Below are positions 48,041 through 56,287 of a stretch of 64,000 nucleotides of DNA, in pieces (the first letter of the stretch is position 1; each line of letters starts with the position of its first letter). The position numbers and the translations under genes were made by a program. This DNA comes from CAZTHM01 sp041946825 (lineage in GTDB: Bacteria; Acidobacteriota; Terriglobia; UBA7540). The DNA lies in assembly GCA_041946825.1 (NCBI GenBank), contig JBHGBD010000003.1, forward strand, positions 248,001-312,000, read 5' to 3'. The notes under the pieces were generated by a model. It made no database searches. It saw only the letters and a list, made by a program, of their open reading frames with translations, and was not told where the DNA came from.

Positions 48041-49537
48041 TCAGCTCCCACCCGCGAGGTCGTGAAGAATCTTGGGGTCCGGGTCCTCCATGGCCAGGAG
48101 ATTGTGGCAGGCGTTGCAGTCCTGCGTGATGACCCGGCCGTCTTGGGATTTGTGATTGCCGTCGTGGCAGCGGAAGCACCCGGGAAAATCCGCGTGGCCG
48201 AGGTTGCTCGGGTAAGTGCCCCACGTCACATTCATCTCGGGAAAGATGTTCCCGCGGTAGATCTCGACCAGCGCTTCAGCGGCGCGCTCAATCTGCGCGC
48301 GCTGGGTGTTGAAGACGTCGAAGTGGTTCTTCCGATAGTATTCGCGCAAACCCTCCGCAAGCTGAGTTCCCGCCGCCACGCGGCTGGGGTAGTTCGCCCG
48401 GAGCAGTTCGATCGAGACCTTGTGAACAAAGGGCAGCGACGGACTGATACGGCCGGCAGTCATGGCGCGGTTAACCGCATCTTCGGGGAGGTCGTAGGCG
48501 TGGGTCGGCCGGTTGTGACAGTCCATGCAGTCCATCACGCGCCGCTCGCCCTTGGCGAGGTCCGCGGCGCTGGGCGGATTCTCGCTGGTGATAAATTCCG
48601 TGACCTTTCCGTTTTCGTCCCGGTAATCCACCCAGGGAATGACTTGTCGCTTGTCGTCGGTGGCGACGTAAGTCGAGACGCCCAGGTGGCGGCCATGAAT
48701 GCCCACGTAGGAGTTGTCAGCGCTCTTGCCTCCGATGTGCAGCAGCAAGACCGTCTTGACCGGCGAGTTCTTCTCATCGTCGCCGTACTTGGTCTTCACA
48801 ACGAATTTGTCGCCGGAGAATTTCGCCGGCCAGTGGCACTCCTCGCAGGTCTCGCGCGCCGGGCGGAGGTTGTGAACAGGAGTCGGAATGGGGCGCGGGT
48901 AAAGATTGAAGGTGACCGCCAGCACCTGATAGCTGCCGGAAAGTTTCGATTTGACGAACCACGAAGCACCCGCTCCGATGTGGCAATTAACGCAAGCCAC
49001 GCGCGCGTGCGGCGAACGCTGGTAGGCCGTGAACTCGGGCTCCATCACGGTATGGCACGTCTGCCCGCAGAATTCTTGGGTTTCCATGTGGACCACGCCA
49101 CGGTAGCTGGCAATGGCGAAGATCGGGACGTTGACCGCGGTCATCACCGCCACGAAGAGCGCCGTCCGTCGCAACTCGCGTTGAGAGAAATCGATCTTGG
49201 GATAAGTTGCGGGAAGCAGTCCGAGCCGCCGCTCCTTCCGATACTCCAAAAACACTCCAACCGGAATGAGCAGAAGGCCGAGGACGAACACGCCCGGCAG
49301 GACGAGATAAATCACAATGCCGAGGTAGGGATTGGCGGCAGAGCTGAAGGCGAAGGTCACCAGCAGCGTAATGGCCGCGGTGCTCGTCACCACCACACCG
49401 ACGCGGCTGATGAGGTTGCGGCTGAGGTAGAACAGCGGGCGAAGATAGTGGGAAACGATCGGGCCGCGCAGCTTGAAGAGATAGCGTGGCGGACCGCCGC
49501 CGTTCCGTGCTTCGCCTTCTGTTGGCCCCTCGGCCAT
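48041..49537 (-). CDS. NapC/NirT-like membrane multiheme cytochrome c (six hemes)
   Basis: 498 residues from ATG 49537. An extended N-terminal membrane part has three helices (about 45-65, 75-97 and 125-143). Then come one CX3CH site (CGQTCH, as in the first heme of NrfH/NapC) and five CXXCH sites: CVNCH, CEECH, CMDCH, CFRCH, CNACH. NapC-like proteins oxidise menaquinol or exchange electrons with the quinone pool. Its position in the Rieske operon suggests that it is part of the same complex or a parallel branch. Confidence 0.9.
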   Translation of the reverse strand: MAEGPTEGEARNGGGPPRYLFKLRGPIVSHYLRPLFYLSRNLISRVGVVVTSTAAITLLVTFAFSSAANPYLGIVIYLVLPGVFVLGLLLIPVGVFLEYRKERRLGLLPATYPKIDFSQRELRRTALFVAVMTAVNVPIFAIASYRGVVHMETQEFCGQTCHTVMEPEFTAYQRSPHARVACVNCHIGAGASWFVKSKLSGSYQVLAVTFNLYPRPIPTPVHNLRPARETCEECHWPAKFSGDKFVVKTKYGDDEKNSPVKTVLLLHIGGKSADNSYVGIHGRHLGVSTYVATDDKRQVIPWVDYRDENGKVTEFITSENPPSAADLAKGERRVMDCMDCHNRPTHAYDLPEDAVNRAMTAGRISPSLPFVHKVSIELLRANYPSRVAAGTQLAEGLREYYRKNHFDVFNTQRAQIERAAEALVEIYRGNIFPEMNVTWGTYPSNLGHADFPGCFRCHDGNHKSQDGRVITQDCNACHNLLAMEDPDPKILHDLAGGS

Positions 49538-49700
49538 TGCGTTCCTTTCGCTCCGGACGCCCGGAGACTCCCCCCTGCGGCTGACCAAAGGGTCAGTCTA
49601 ATTTCAACCTGCTTCCTCTTTCAACCTCGATGATGCCCTGCCTGCCGGAAGAGAGAGGCAGCGGGCGGCGAACGGAAACACCCCTCCGCCCGCCCCGCTC

Positions 49701-49916
49701 TTACTTCGACCCTGCACTGGCTTTGTAGCCTTCCAGCGAGTTGTTGTGCTCCTTGTAGTACTTGCCGGCTTCTGTCAGTTCCTTGAACTTTCCCGCTGGG
49801 TGGCAGAAGGTACAGGTCTTGCCTTCCTTCTTCGCGTACTCCTGCTTGGTCACGCCGAAGGATACGAGTAGGAATAGAACTATCGTGCTAAGGAAGAACG
49901 CCCGTAACAGCTTCAT
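49701..49916 (-). CDS. small one-heme cytochrome c, paralogue 2
   Basis: 71 residues from ATG 49916 (GGAGG upstream). Signal peptide (LLRAFFLSTIVLFLLVSFG) and one CTFCH heme site. It shares the KEGKTCTFCH, KELTEAGKYYKEHNNSLEGYKA framework with 47722-47931; the main differences are around the heme-distal loop (PAGKF versus VKMGS). It appears to be the first gene of the operon. Confidence 0.85.
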   Translation of the reverse strand: MKLLRAFFLSTIVLFLLVSFGVTKQEYAKKEGKTCTFCHPAGKFKELTEAGKYYKEHNNSLEGYKASAGSK

Positions 49917-50360
49917 TCGAAATAGCCTCCATGTTCGGTAGGTCTCCGAGTATTGCAGCGACTCGGTCAATCGAGACCTCCGCCAAGGCTCGGAGCATTC
50001 GTCATACCAGCCTAAGCGGCGCTGGTCGAGTTCCTATGGCATAGCTGTACCAGCACTTAGCAGCACGGGTCCGTCGCTACCTGATTGCAATCAAACCATT
50101 TGCGCGAAATGACGGACACTTTTGCGGGAAATAACTCAACATCAGTTGAAGTATTCAACGCTTCGACTTTGTGTCTGAAAAAGTATGAGGGTCGTATCCC
50201 CTTGAGGCCAAAGGAGCACCGTTTCGCGATGCCGGGTCAAGCCGTCATATCTGATTGGCAATACCGTTGGCACCGGACGTGCCGCAGCTGATGTGGGGTG
50301 TGAGAGTCGGACTTTCTGGCTGCCCCCGCGACTCCTTGAAGAGGTTCGAGGCAAGCGCTG
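49917..50360. promoter_or_regulatory. divergent control region of the cytochrome operon and hemA
   Basis: 444 bp without a gene, between two divergent units. It must hold both promoters. A sigma-54-like match, TTGGCACCGGACGTGCC (50267-50283), has the invariant GG and GC with a 10-base gap and would start transcription near 50294 towards hemA. I saw no strong -35/-10 pair and no known riboswitch. Confidence 0.4.
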
Positions 50361-51656
50361 ATGGATCTGCTCCTGATTGGAATCAGTCACAAGACCGCGC
50401 CGCTTGAAGTGCGGGAGCGGTTCGCAATCCCGGAAAGCAGAATCCCCGGCGCGCTCCAAATCCTCGCGGGCGAGCCCGAGGTAGACGAAGCGCTGATCAT
50501 CTCCACATGCAACCGCGTGGAGTTCGTCATGAGCCTGCACGACGGCGAAGACGGCGTCGCAGTCTTTCGACGATTCTTTCAGAAAACCTACAGTCTGAGT
50601 TACGACGATTTTGCCCATTGCTTCTACACGCATCGCAACGACGAAGCGGTGCGGCACCTGTTTCGTGTCGCGTCCGGTTTGGACTCGATGGTCGTCGGCG
50701 AGCCGCAGGTGCTCGGACAGGTCAAGAAGGCTTACTCGCTGGCGAAGGAAGGGGGCGCCGCGCGGCATACGCTCGATGCGGTCTTCAGCCGCGTCTTCAA
50801 CGTGGCCAAGCGTATCCGCACGGAGACTCACGTGGCCGAGGCTTCGGTCTCGGTCAGCTCGGCGGCAGTGGAATGGGCGGAGCAGGTCTTTGGCGACCTC
50901 CACGGAAAGACCGTGATGATCATTGGCGCCGGGCAGATGGGCGAACTGGCGGCGCGCCACTTGGTCTCGAAAGGAGCGGCGACGGTCCTGGTCAGCAACC
51001 GGACGTACGATCACGCGGTGAAACTGGCCGAGGAGTTGAAAGGTCTCGCCGTCCGCTTCAGCGAAATCTGGGAAGCGATGAAGCGCGCCGACATCGTCAT
51101 CAGCTCGACCGGCTGCCCGCACGCCATCATCACGCGCGCCGACATGGAGAGCTTGATGGCTTCGCGCGGCAACCGCCCGCTGTTCCTGGTGGATATCGCC
51201 GTCCCGCGCGATATCGATCCCGGCGTCGGTGAAATTCCCGGATGCACGCTGGCGAACATTGACGCCTTGAAGGAAGTCACGCGGCACAACCTGCGCCAGC
51301 GCGAAGAAGCCGGCGCGGCGGCCGACCGCATCGTCGAGGAGGAATTGGCCGCCTTCCGCGAGCGACAGGAAGCTCTGCGCGTTGCCCCCACCATCGTCTC
51401 CCTGCGCCAGCGCGTGGAAGCCATCCGTCGCGGTGAGCTTGCCCGGACGCGCGCCCTCTTCGGCGAGCTGACGCCCGAGCAGGAAGAAGCCCTCGACCTC
51501 GTCACGCAGAGCCTGGTCAACAAAATCCTCCACACGCCTTTTACCGAGCTCAAGCAGGCCGCGGCGCGCCCGGATCGCTCGCAGTTCCTCAGCGTCGTGC
51601 GCAGCATCTTCCGGCTGGAGGAAGATCGCGCGGCGTCGCCCGCCTCGGCCAACTAA
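50361..51656 (+). CDS. hemA: glutamyl-tRNA reductase
   Basis: 431 residues. N-terminal catalytic domain with LLIGISHKTAPLEVRERF and IISTCNRVEFV (nucleophilic Cys in STCNR); NADPH domain with VMIIGAGQMGELAARHL; C-terminal dimerisation helix. It makes glutamate-1-semialdehyde, the first committed step of heme synthesis in bacteria with the C5 pathway. Divergent from the heme-rich cytochrome operon, which needs at least 17 covalent hemes per set plus the b hemes, so co-regulation would make sense. Confidence 0.96.
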   Translation: MDLLLIGISHKTAPLEVRERFAIPESRIPGALQILAGEPEVDEALIISTCNRVEFVMSLHDGEDGVAVFRRFFQKTYSLSYDDFAHCFYTHRNDEAVRHLFRVASGLDSMVVGEPQVLGQVKKAYSLAKEGGAARHTLDAVFSRVFNVAKRIRTETHVAEASVSVSSAAVEWAEQVFGDLHGKTVMIIGAGQMGELAARHLVSKGAATVLVSNRTYDHAVKLAEELKGLAVRFSEIWEAMKRADIVISSTGCPHAIITRADMESLMASRGNRPLFLVDIAVPRDIDPGVGEIPGCTLANIDALKEVTRHNLRQREEAGAAADRIVEEELAAFRERQEALRVAPTIVSLRQRVEAIRRGELARTRALFGELTPEQEEALDLVTQSLVNKILHTPFTELKQAAARPDRSQFLSVVRSIFRLEEDRAASPASAN

Positions 51657-51748
51657 GCAAGCGCGGGACTCCCAGCGTCCTCTGTCTCGATGTGGCTCCT
51701 GACCGGGGGGGCGAAGAAATCGGGCTGGCCACTGAGGATGTACTGACT

Positions 51749-52513
51749 TCAGCTGCCGGAACTCTCCGATTCTTCTTCCAATTCTTCGGCAAAGACGCTG
51801 TAGCCTTCGTTGGGCGGGAACAACTCGGCCAGCAAGGACATGCGGCGGCGCAATTGCGGCAGGGGCAGGTGTTCAGGCCCGAGGCGGATTTGCACGTCGT
51901 GCCAGAGGCCGTGCATGTACTCCGCCAGCGTGCTGACGAATGAGACGTTCAAGTAGTGATCGAGCTTCTCGCGGTTGCGGGTCAAGCGCCCGCGCCCGGT
52001 GGAGAGCGACTGCTTCGCCGCCAGGGACTCCTCGTCGATTTCGCCTGAAACCCCCGCGGCGTTTTCCGCGTCCAGCAGGCGCGCGTACTCGTCGATCTCA
52101 GGCTGAGCCAGACGCGGCCAGAGAAGCTCCGCCACGCTGGCCAGGAACTCGAAGCCCGTGTCGTGCGCGTTAAGTTCGCGGCAGGGGAGAACCAGGTGGA
52201 TGATGCCCTCGGATTCCAGCCAGACGGCCGAGTGCGTCTCGCCCTCGGGCTTGGAAAAACTGACGGCGTCACCCGCCTCGAGACATGCCACGTAAGGGAC
52301 GATCAGGGCGCGCAACTTGCCCAGCCGCCGCGCGATCGTTTCCGGCACGGCCGCCGCCGGCTCGCGCACCATGGTGCGGTCCTCGGCGGGTGTGAGAGTC
52401 ACGGCGGAATGCATCTCCCAATCGTGCGCGAGGCGCGACAGGGGGACGAAGGGACCTTGAATGTACTCGCCGATGGGAACGGGGTCGCGGCGTTGCGCGG
52501 GTCGTGTGCTCAT
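51749..52513 (-). CDS. protein of unknown function
   Basis: 254 residues, soluble, no signal peptide. Mostly helical and acidic at the C terminus (FAEELEEESESSGS). Visible features: VPYVACLEAGDAVSFSKPEGETHSAVWLES in the middle, a segment FVSTLAEYMHGLWHDVQIRLGPEHLPLPQLRRR near the end. I do not recognise the family; related proteins may be limited to a few Acidobacteriota. The start ATG lies in a clean context and the composition matches neighbours. It is convergent with hemA. Confidence 0.7.
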   Translation of the reverse strand: MSTRPAQRRDPVPIGEYIQGPFVPLSRLAHDWEMHSAVTLTPAEDRTMVREPAAAVPETIARRLGKLRALIVPYVACLEAGDAVSFSKPEGETHSAVWLESEGIIHLVLPCRELNAHDTGFEFLASVAELLWPRLAQPEIDEYARLLDAENAAGVSGEIDEESLAAKQSLSTGRGRLTRNREKLDHYLNVSFVSTLAEYMHGLWHDVQIRLGPEHLPLPQLRRRMSLLAELFPPNEGYSVFAEELEEESESSGS

Positions 52514-53213
52514 GGGGTTTCAAACCGGAAGTGGAGCGATGCCCCACCGTTTTCATTCTGAGCGATTCAGCGCTTTCTGTCCAGAGAGCTTCCGGAAACA
52601 GCGAAGGCCGACGGGCCGTCGGCAAGAACGCGACGCCCCAGTGAGGCGCCGCCAAGAAACCGAGCCGGCCAGAGCCGGCGTTTCGTCACCGCCCTCCCTA
52701 TTTCAAGGATAGTTAACGCCAAGGTCCGGGAAACGTCCGCGAACCCCTGAGGGGTGAGGCGGGGTGAGAGGCGCCGCAATGTCGGACATTTGGTCCCAAC
52801 TGAAATAGCCTCCGTATTTTCAATCGGTTGCGGCAGCCTCTAGTTCCGCTCCCTCTCCGCCGATTGCCCTTCCATAACTCGAGGAACGGGCCGAATTGCG
52901 TCATTATCCCCCTCGAAATCTAGCTTTGTTTTGCAGGTCATTTTGTCCATCGAGGCTTTATTTTCAATAGGATAAGTGCGGTTATCGTGTAAAAAATACA
53001 ATATATCTGTGCATCGCGATTCCCAATGGCTGCACGGCCATTTTGTCATCTTTCGAAAGTAGTGAACCCGGCGATCAGAATTTCGCTCATGCGCTCTGCC
53101 TCTCCCTCCCCCGAGGGCTCCTGTCCGGGCTGTCTCGCTTCGGAGTCGGCTACGACGCTAGCATAGTTTGGGAAGGAAGTCAAGAGACAAAAGGTCCCCT
53201 CCCCGTTTTGCCC
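52514..53213. other. longest gene-free stretch, containing conserved element B
   Basis: 700 bp without a convincing gene. Element B is at 52915-53007. Short dyads (for example CGACGGGCCGTCG near 52608) are scattered in the left part. The right part, 53008-53213, holds nothing I recognise. Open frames here are short and resemble nothing except the element A/B peptide. Confidence 0.55.
52915..53007 (-). other. conserved 93-bp AT-rich element, copy B
   Basis: Gapless homologue of 4845-4937, read on the minus strand. It shares TATTTTTT-, TATCCTATTGAAAATAAA- and CAAAACAAAGCTAGATTTC-type blocks, the last with 19 identical bases in a row. The frame open in both copies gives ILYFLH, TYPIENKA and CKTKLDF here. 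It lies behind mtaB on the same strand and about 400 bp before the start of the unknown gene at 52513. Confidence 0.6.
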
Positions 53214-54650
53214 CTAGGCGGGTATGGCCGGGTGGGCGGCATCCGCGTAGGCATAGACCCAACCCTCGTGGATCCGGCCGACGCGCGCTTCGACGAGGCG
53301 GTTGGCGGGAAGCCCGCTGCCGGGCAGGAGGAGCTTGAGGTAGTTCGAGCTGAGGGCGACGCGCGCGCCGTCCTGTTCCTCATCGAGCGTAAGCGCCGGG
53401 ATCGTCCGTCCGACCTGGGATTCCAAAAAGGCTTGTCGCTTCGGTGCTACCAGGGCGCGCATCTCCCGCCCGCGCTCGTGGATGATGCGTCCATTCAGGT
53501 GGCCGTCGCGCGCCGCCGCGGGCGTGCCTGGCCGGGACGAATAGGGGAAAACGTGGAGATAGGTGAAGGGGAGGGAAGCGACGAATCGCAAACTCGCCTC
53601 GTGATCCGCATCGGTCTCGCCGGGGAAGCCCACCATCACGTCGGCGCCGATCCCGCAGTTGGGAATCTGTTCGTGAATAGCGCGGATTCGTTCCGCGTAG
53701 TGCGACGCCCAATAGCGCCGGTTCATCTGGCGCAGGATGCGGTCGGAGCCGCTCTGCAAGGGAACGTGGAAATGGCGCGCCAGGCGCGGCTGGCCGGCTA
53801 CCAGGCCAATAAGCTGCGCGCTCACATCCATGGGCTCGATCGAGCTGATTCGCACGCGCGGGAGGGAAGTTTCCGTAAGAATGCGCTCGAGGATTCCGAG
53901 AAAGCTGAGGCGCGGCTGCAGATCCTTTCCGTAGCCGCCGAGGTTAATACCGGAAAGGACGATTTCCTGGTATCCCTCGTCCTCCAGCCGGCGAACCTGC
54001 TCGATGACTTTCTCGGGAGGCAGGCTTCGGCTCGCGCCACGGACTTCGGGAATGATACAGAACGAGCAACGGGCGTCGCAACCGTCCTGGATCTTGAGCG
54101 TGGGCCGCGTGCAATCGTCGGGGAAGACCGGGGCGAAGTGAAATTCCTCGGAGATTTCCCCGACGAGGACGGTGGCCGGGGAATCGGGACTCGTGACTCG
54201 TGACTCGGGATTCGCGACTCGGGACTCGGGACTCGGGGTCGACAATTCTGAATTCAAAATTCTGAGTTCCGAATTCTCTTTTTCTGCCTTCTGGCTTCTG
54301 GCTTCTGACTTCTCCGCGCCGCCCAGCAGATCCGCGACGAAACGCTTATGCGAATTCCCCACCACCCACGCGACGCCGGGCAGCTTGGCAATCTCTTCCG
54401 GCGAGCGCTGGGCGTAGCAGCCGGTGACGAGAATCCGGCATTGCGGATTGGCGCGATGAATTCGGCGGATGACCTGGCGAACCTCCGCGTCGGCAGTGGC
54501 GGTGACGGTGCAGGTGTTGAGGACAGCGACGTGGCTCTGTTCGGCGCCGGAAACCTCTTCCAGGCCCGCATCGAGCAGTTGACGCTTGAGTGCCGCGCCG
54601 TCTGCCTGGCTGGCTCGGCAACCGAAATTGATGAGATGAAACGTCGCCAT
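53214..54650 (-). CDS. mtaB: tRNA t6A37 methylthiotransferase MtaB, with a repeat-derived insertion
   Basis: 478 residues from ATG 54650. The N-terminal UPF0004 domain has its three cluster Cys in NFGCRAS, NTCTVTA and VTGCYAQ. The radical SAM domain has CDARCSFC at 191-198, and the TRAM domain is C-terminal (RTIPALTLDEEQDG). It adds a methylthio group to t6A at position 37. Between the first two domains, residues about 114-159 are Ser/Glu/Pro-rich (SELRILNSEL, PESRVANPESRV) and encoded by the intergenic micro-repeat family. The frame stays open, so the gene is probably functional. Confidence 0.93.
   Translation of the reverse strand: MATFHLINFGCRASQADGAALKRQLLDAGLEEVSGAEQSHVAVLNTCTVTATADAEVRQVIRRIHRANPQCRILVTGCYAQRSPEEIAKLPGVAWVVGNSHKRFVADLLGGAEKSEARSQKAEKENSELRILNSELSTPSPESRVANPESRVTSPDSPATVLVGEISEEFHFAPVFPDDCTRPTLKIQDGCDARCSFCIIPEVRGASRSLPPEKVIEQVRRLEDEGYQEIVLSGINLGGYGKDLQPRLSFLGILERILTETSLPRVRISSIEPMDVSAQLIGLVAGQPRLARHFHVPLQSGSDRILRQMNRRYWASHYAERIRAIHEQIPNCGIGADVMVGFPGETDADHEASLRFVASLPFTYLHVFPYSSRPGTPAAARDGHLNGRIIHERGREMRALVAPKRQAFLESQVGRTIPALTLDEEQDGARVALSSNYLKLLLPGSGLPANRLVEARVGRIHEGWVYAYADAAHPAIPA
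54174..54311. repeat. micro-repeat block inside mtaB
   Basis: 138 bp of units such as GGGACTCGTGACTCGTGACTC and GAATTCAAAATTCTGAGTTC inside the coding region, close relatives of those at 23534-23951. Length is a multiple of three and the reading frame continues. Confidence 0.8.
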
Positions 54651-54684
54651 CGGGTTCAACCCTATTCTACTCGACGCTCGGCCC

Positions 54685-54748
54685 AAGTAGCGGCGAGTTT
54701 AGCTCGCCATCCGTCGGCCGTCTTGGCGGCGTCAAGCCGCCTCTACTT
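54685..54748. repeat. GTAG-bounded double-hairpin (REP-like) element
   Basis: AAGTAG and CTACTT bound two hairpins, GGCGAGTTTAGCTCGCC and GGCGGCGTCAAGCCGCC. Same architecture as 32451-32506. Confidence 0.75.
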
Positions 54749-54824
54749 TAAGTTGGAGGGGGGAGAACTGCGGAGAGCGGACACACGTGCACGCCTGAAG
54801 GCGCAATCCCGGGAACGGGCGGGA

Positions 54825-55124
54825 TCAGGCTGGAGAGGGCGCGGAGCGCCGCTGCTGGAAGCATTCGCGACAGTAGACGGGCCGACCTTGGGTGGGCCTG
54901 AAAGGAACCGTCGTTTCCTTGCCGCACTGCGAGCAAGTGGTGGTGGTTTCAGCGCGCTGGCGGCCCGGACCGCTCACCATCTGGCTCCGTTTCGATTTAC
55001 AGGCTTTACACCGCTTGGGTTCATTCTTGAAACCCTTGTCGGCGTAAAAGATCTGCTCGCCTGCGGTGAAGACGAAGTCACTCCCGCAGTCAACGCACTT
55101 GAGGACCTTGTCCCGGTATTCCAT
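54825..55124 (-). CDS. small zinc-ribbon protein
   Basis: 99 residues from ATG 55124 (GGGGAG site). Four CXXC pairs make two zinc ribbons: LKCVDCGSDFVF with KRCKACK, and TTCSQCGKETTVPF with VYCRECF. This is the two-ribbon family found in many Gram-negative and Acidobacteriota genomes (probable zinc-binding domain plus CxxC-x-CxxC). Basic tail. It likely binds nucleic acid or acts in protein contacts; not established. Confidence 0.85.
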   Translation of the reverse strand: MEYRDKVLKCVDCGSDFVFTAGEQIFYADKGFKNEPKRCKACKSKRSQMVSGPGRQRAETTTTCSQCGKETTVPFRPTQGRPVYCRECFQQRRSAPSPA

Positions 55125-55229
55125 GCCTGGCTCCCCTGCCCGACCTGGGCCCACCTGCGCCACGGCCGCGCCAGGTGGGAACGGTTGCAGGGTCTTGGAG
55201 TTCCCACCTCGCGCTTTTGCGAAACAGGT

Positions 55230-55427
55230 TTAATCCTGCTCGTGCCGGGCCTTCTTGCGGCTGCGTTTGCGAGCCAAGGCTTCTTTGACTCGCCGTTTCT
55301 CCCCGGGTTTCAGGTAATACGAGTGTTTCTTAATTTCCTTGATGATGTCTTCCTGTTGAACCTTCCGCTTGAAGCGGCGCAGGGCGTTTTCTAAAGATTC
55401 CCCTTCCTGAAGTCGTACTTCAGCCAA
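55230..55427 (-). CDS. rpsU: 30S ribosomal protein S21
   Basis: 65 residues. LQEGESLENALRRFKRKVQQEDIIKEIKKHSYYLKPGEKRRVKEALARKR is a full S21. It begins with TTG (TTG GCT GAA GTA), GGGGG being the nearest purine-rich site. S21 helps mRNA recognition at the platform of the 30S subunit. Confidence 0.95.
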   Translation of the reverse strand: MAEVRLQEGESLENALRRFKRKVQQEDIIKEIKKHSYYLKPGEKRRVKEALARKRSRKKARHEQD

Positions 55428-55657
55428 AATCTAAACACCCCCATTTCCGCGTAAGATTGATAAGAGCCCATTCGCTGTAATGGTAGTGAGATTGTTACCC
55501 GGTTAATTGGGGCAAGTCAAGCGTATTTTTGATAAACCTTCGGAGATGACCGGGGCCCGGTGTGACGGCGCCAAAGCCCGGCCGCGCCTTGACCGGCCTT
55601 GAGGCTTATGTTAGGGTCTGGCAGACACTCCGACGAATCCACTCACCTGGCGAAGAC

Positions 55658-56287
55658 ATGGCGGAAATCATCAAGGTCGATCCGACACGATTGGAGTTTG
55701 TCGTGGAGTATACCGTCCGGCTGCTCATGGCGGGCAAAGTGGTGGCGGTTCCCACCGATACACTCTATGGTCTCGCCGCCGACCCGTTGAACCTTGCCGC
55801 GGTGAGCGAGGTGAACCGCATCAAGCACCGCAACACCGAGCGGCCGCTCCCCCTGCTCGTCGATTCCGTGGACCAGGCGGCCGATTACAGCCACGATCCT
55901 CCGCGCGTCTTCTTCACGCTGGCGGAAAAATTCTGGCCCGGGCCGCTCACTCTGGTGGTGAACGCCTCGCGACAACTTCCCTTGAAAGTCACGGGAAACA
56001 CCGGCAAGGTGGGCTTGCGCTGGCCCCTGGCGCCCGTGGTAACGGGGCTGATTGCGGCTTGCGCGCGGCCGTTGATCGGCACGAGCGCGAACTTGACTGA
56101 ACACCCGGCCAGTACGACCGCCGAGGATGTGGAGCGACAGATCGGCGACTCGATTCCTCTGATCCTCGACGGCGGTCCCACGCCCGCTCATGTCCCGTCT
56201 ACGGTCGTGGATCTGACCGGCCCCCGCGCCCGCGTCCTTCGGGCGGGGGGTGTCCCCGAATCTGAATTGAAGGAGTACCTCGGCTGA
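55658..56287 (+). CDS. Sua5/YciO/YrdC family threonylcarbamoyl-AMP synthase-like protein
   Basis: 209 residues from ATG 55658. GKVVAVPTDTLYGLAADPLN, IKHRNTERPLPLLVDS, WPGPLTLVV, and PLIGTSANLTEHPASTTAEDV are the diagnostic YrdC motifs. The KxR/SxN residues for ATP and threonine are present (KHRN, SAN). It makes L-threonylcarbamoyl-AMP for t6A37, the nucleotide that MtaB (53.2-54.6 kb) later modifies. There is no C-terminal Sua5 domain, so it is the short TsaC form. Confidence 0.88.
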   Translation: MAEIIKVDPTRLEFVVEYTVRLLMAGKVVAVPTDTLYGLAADPLNLAAVSEVNRIKHRNTERPLPLLVDSVDQAADYSHDPPRVFFTLAEKFWPGPLTLVVNASRQLPLKVTGNTGKVGLRWPLAPVVTGLIAACARPLIGTSANLTEHPASTTAEDVERQIGDSIPLILDGGPTPAHVPSTVVDLTGPRARVLRAGGVPESELKEYLG

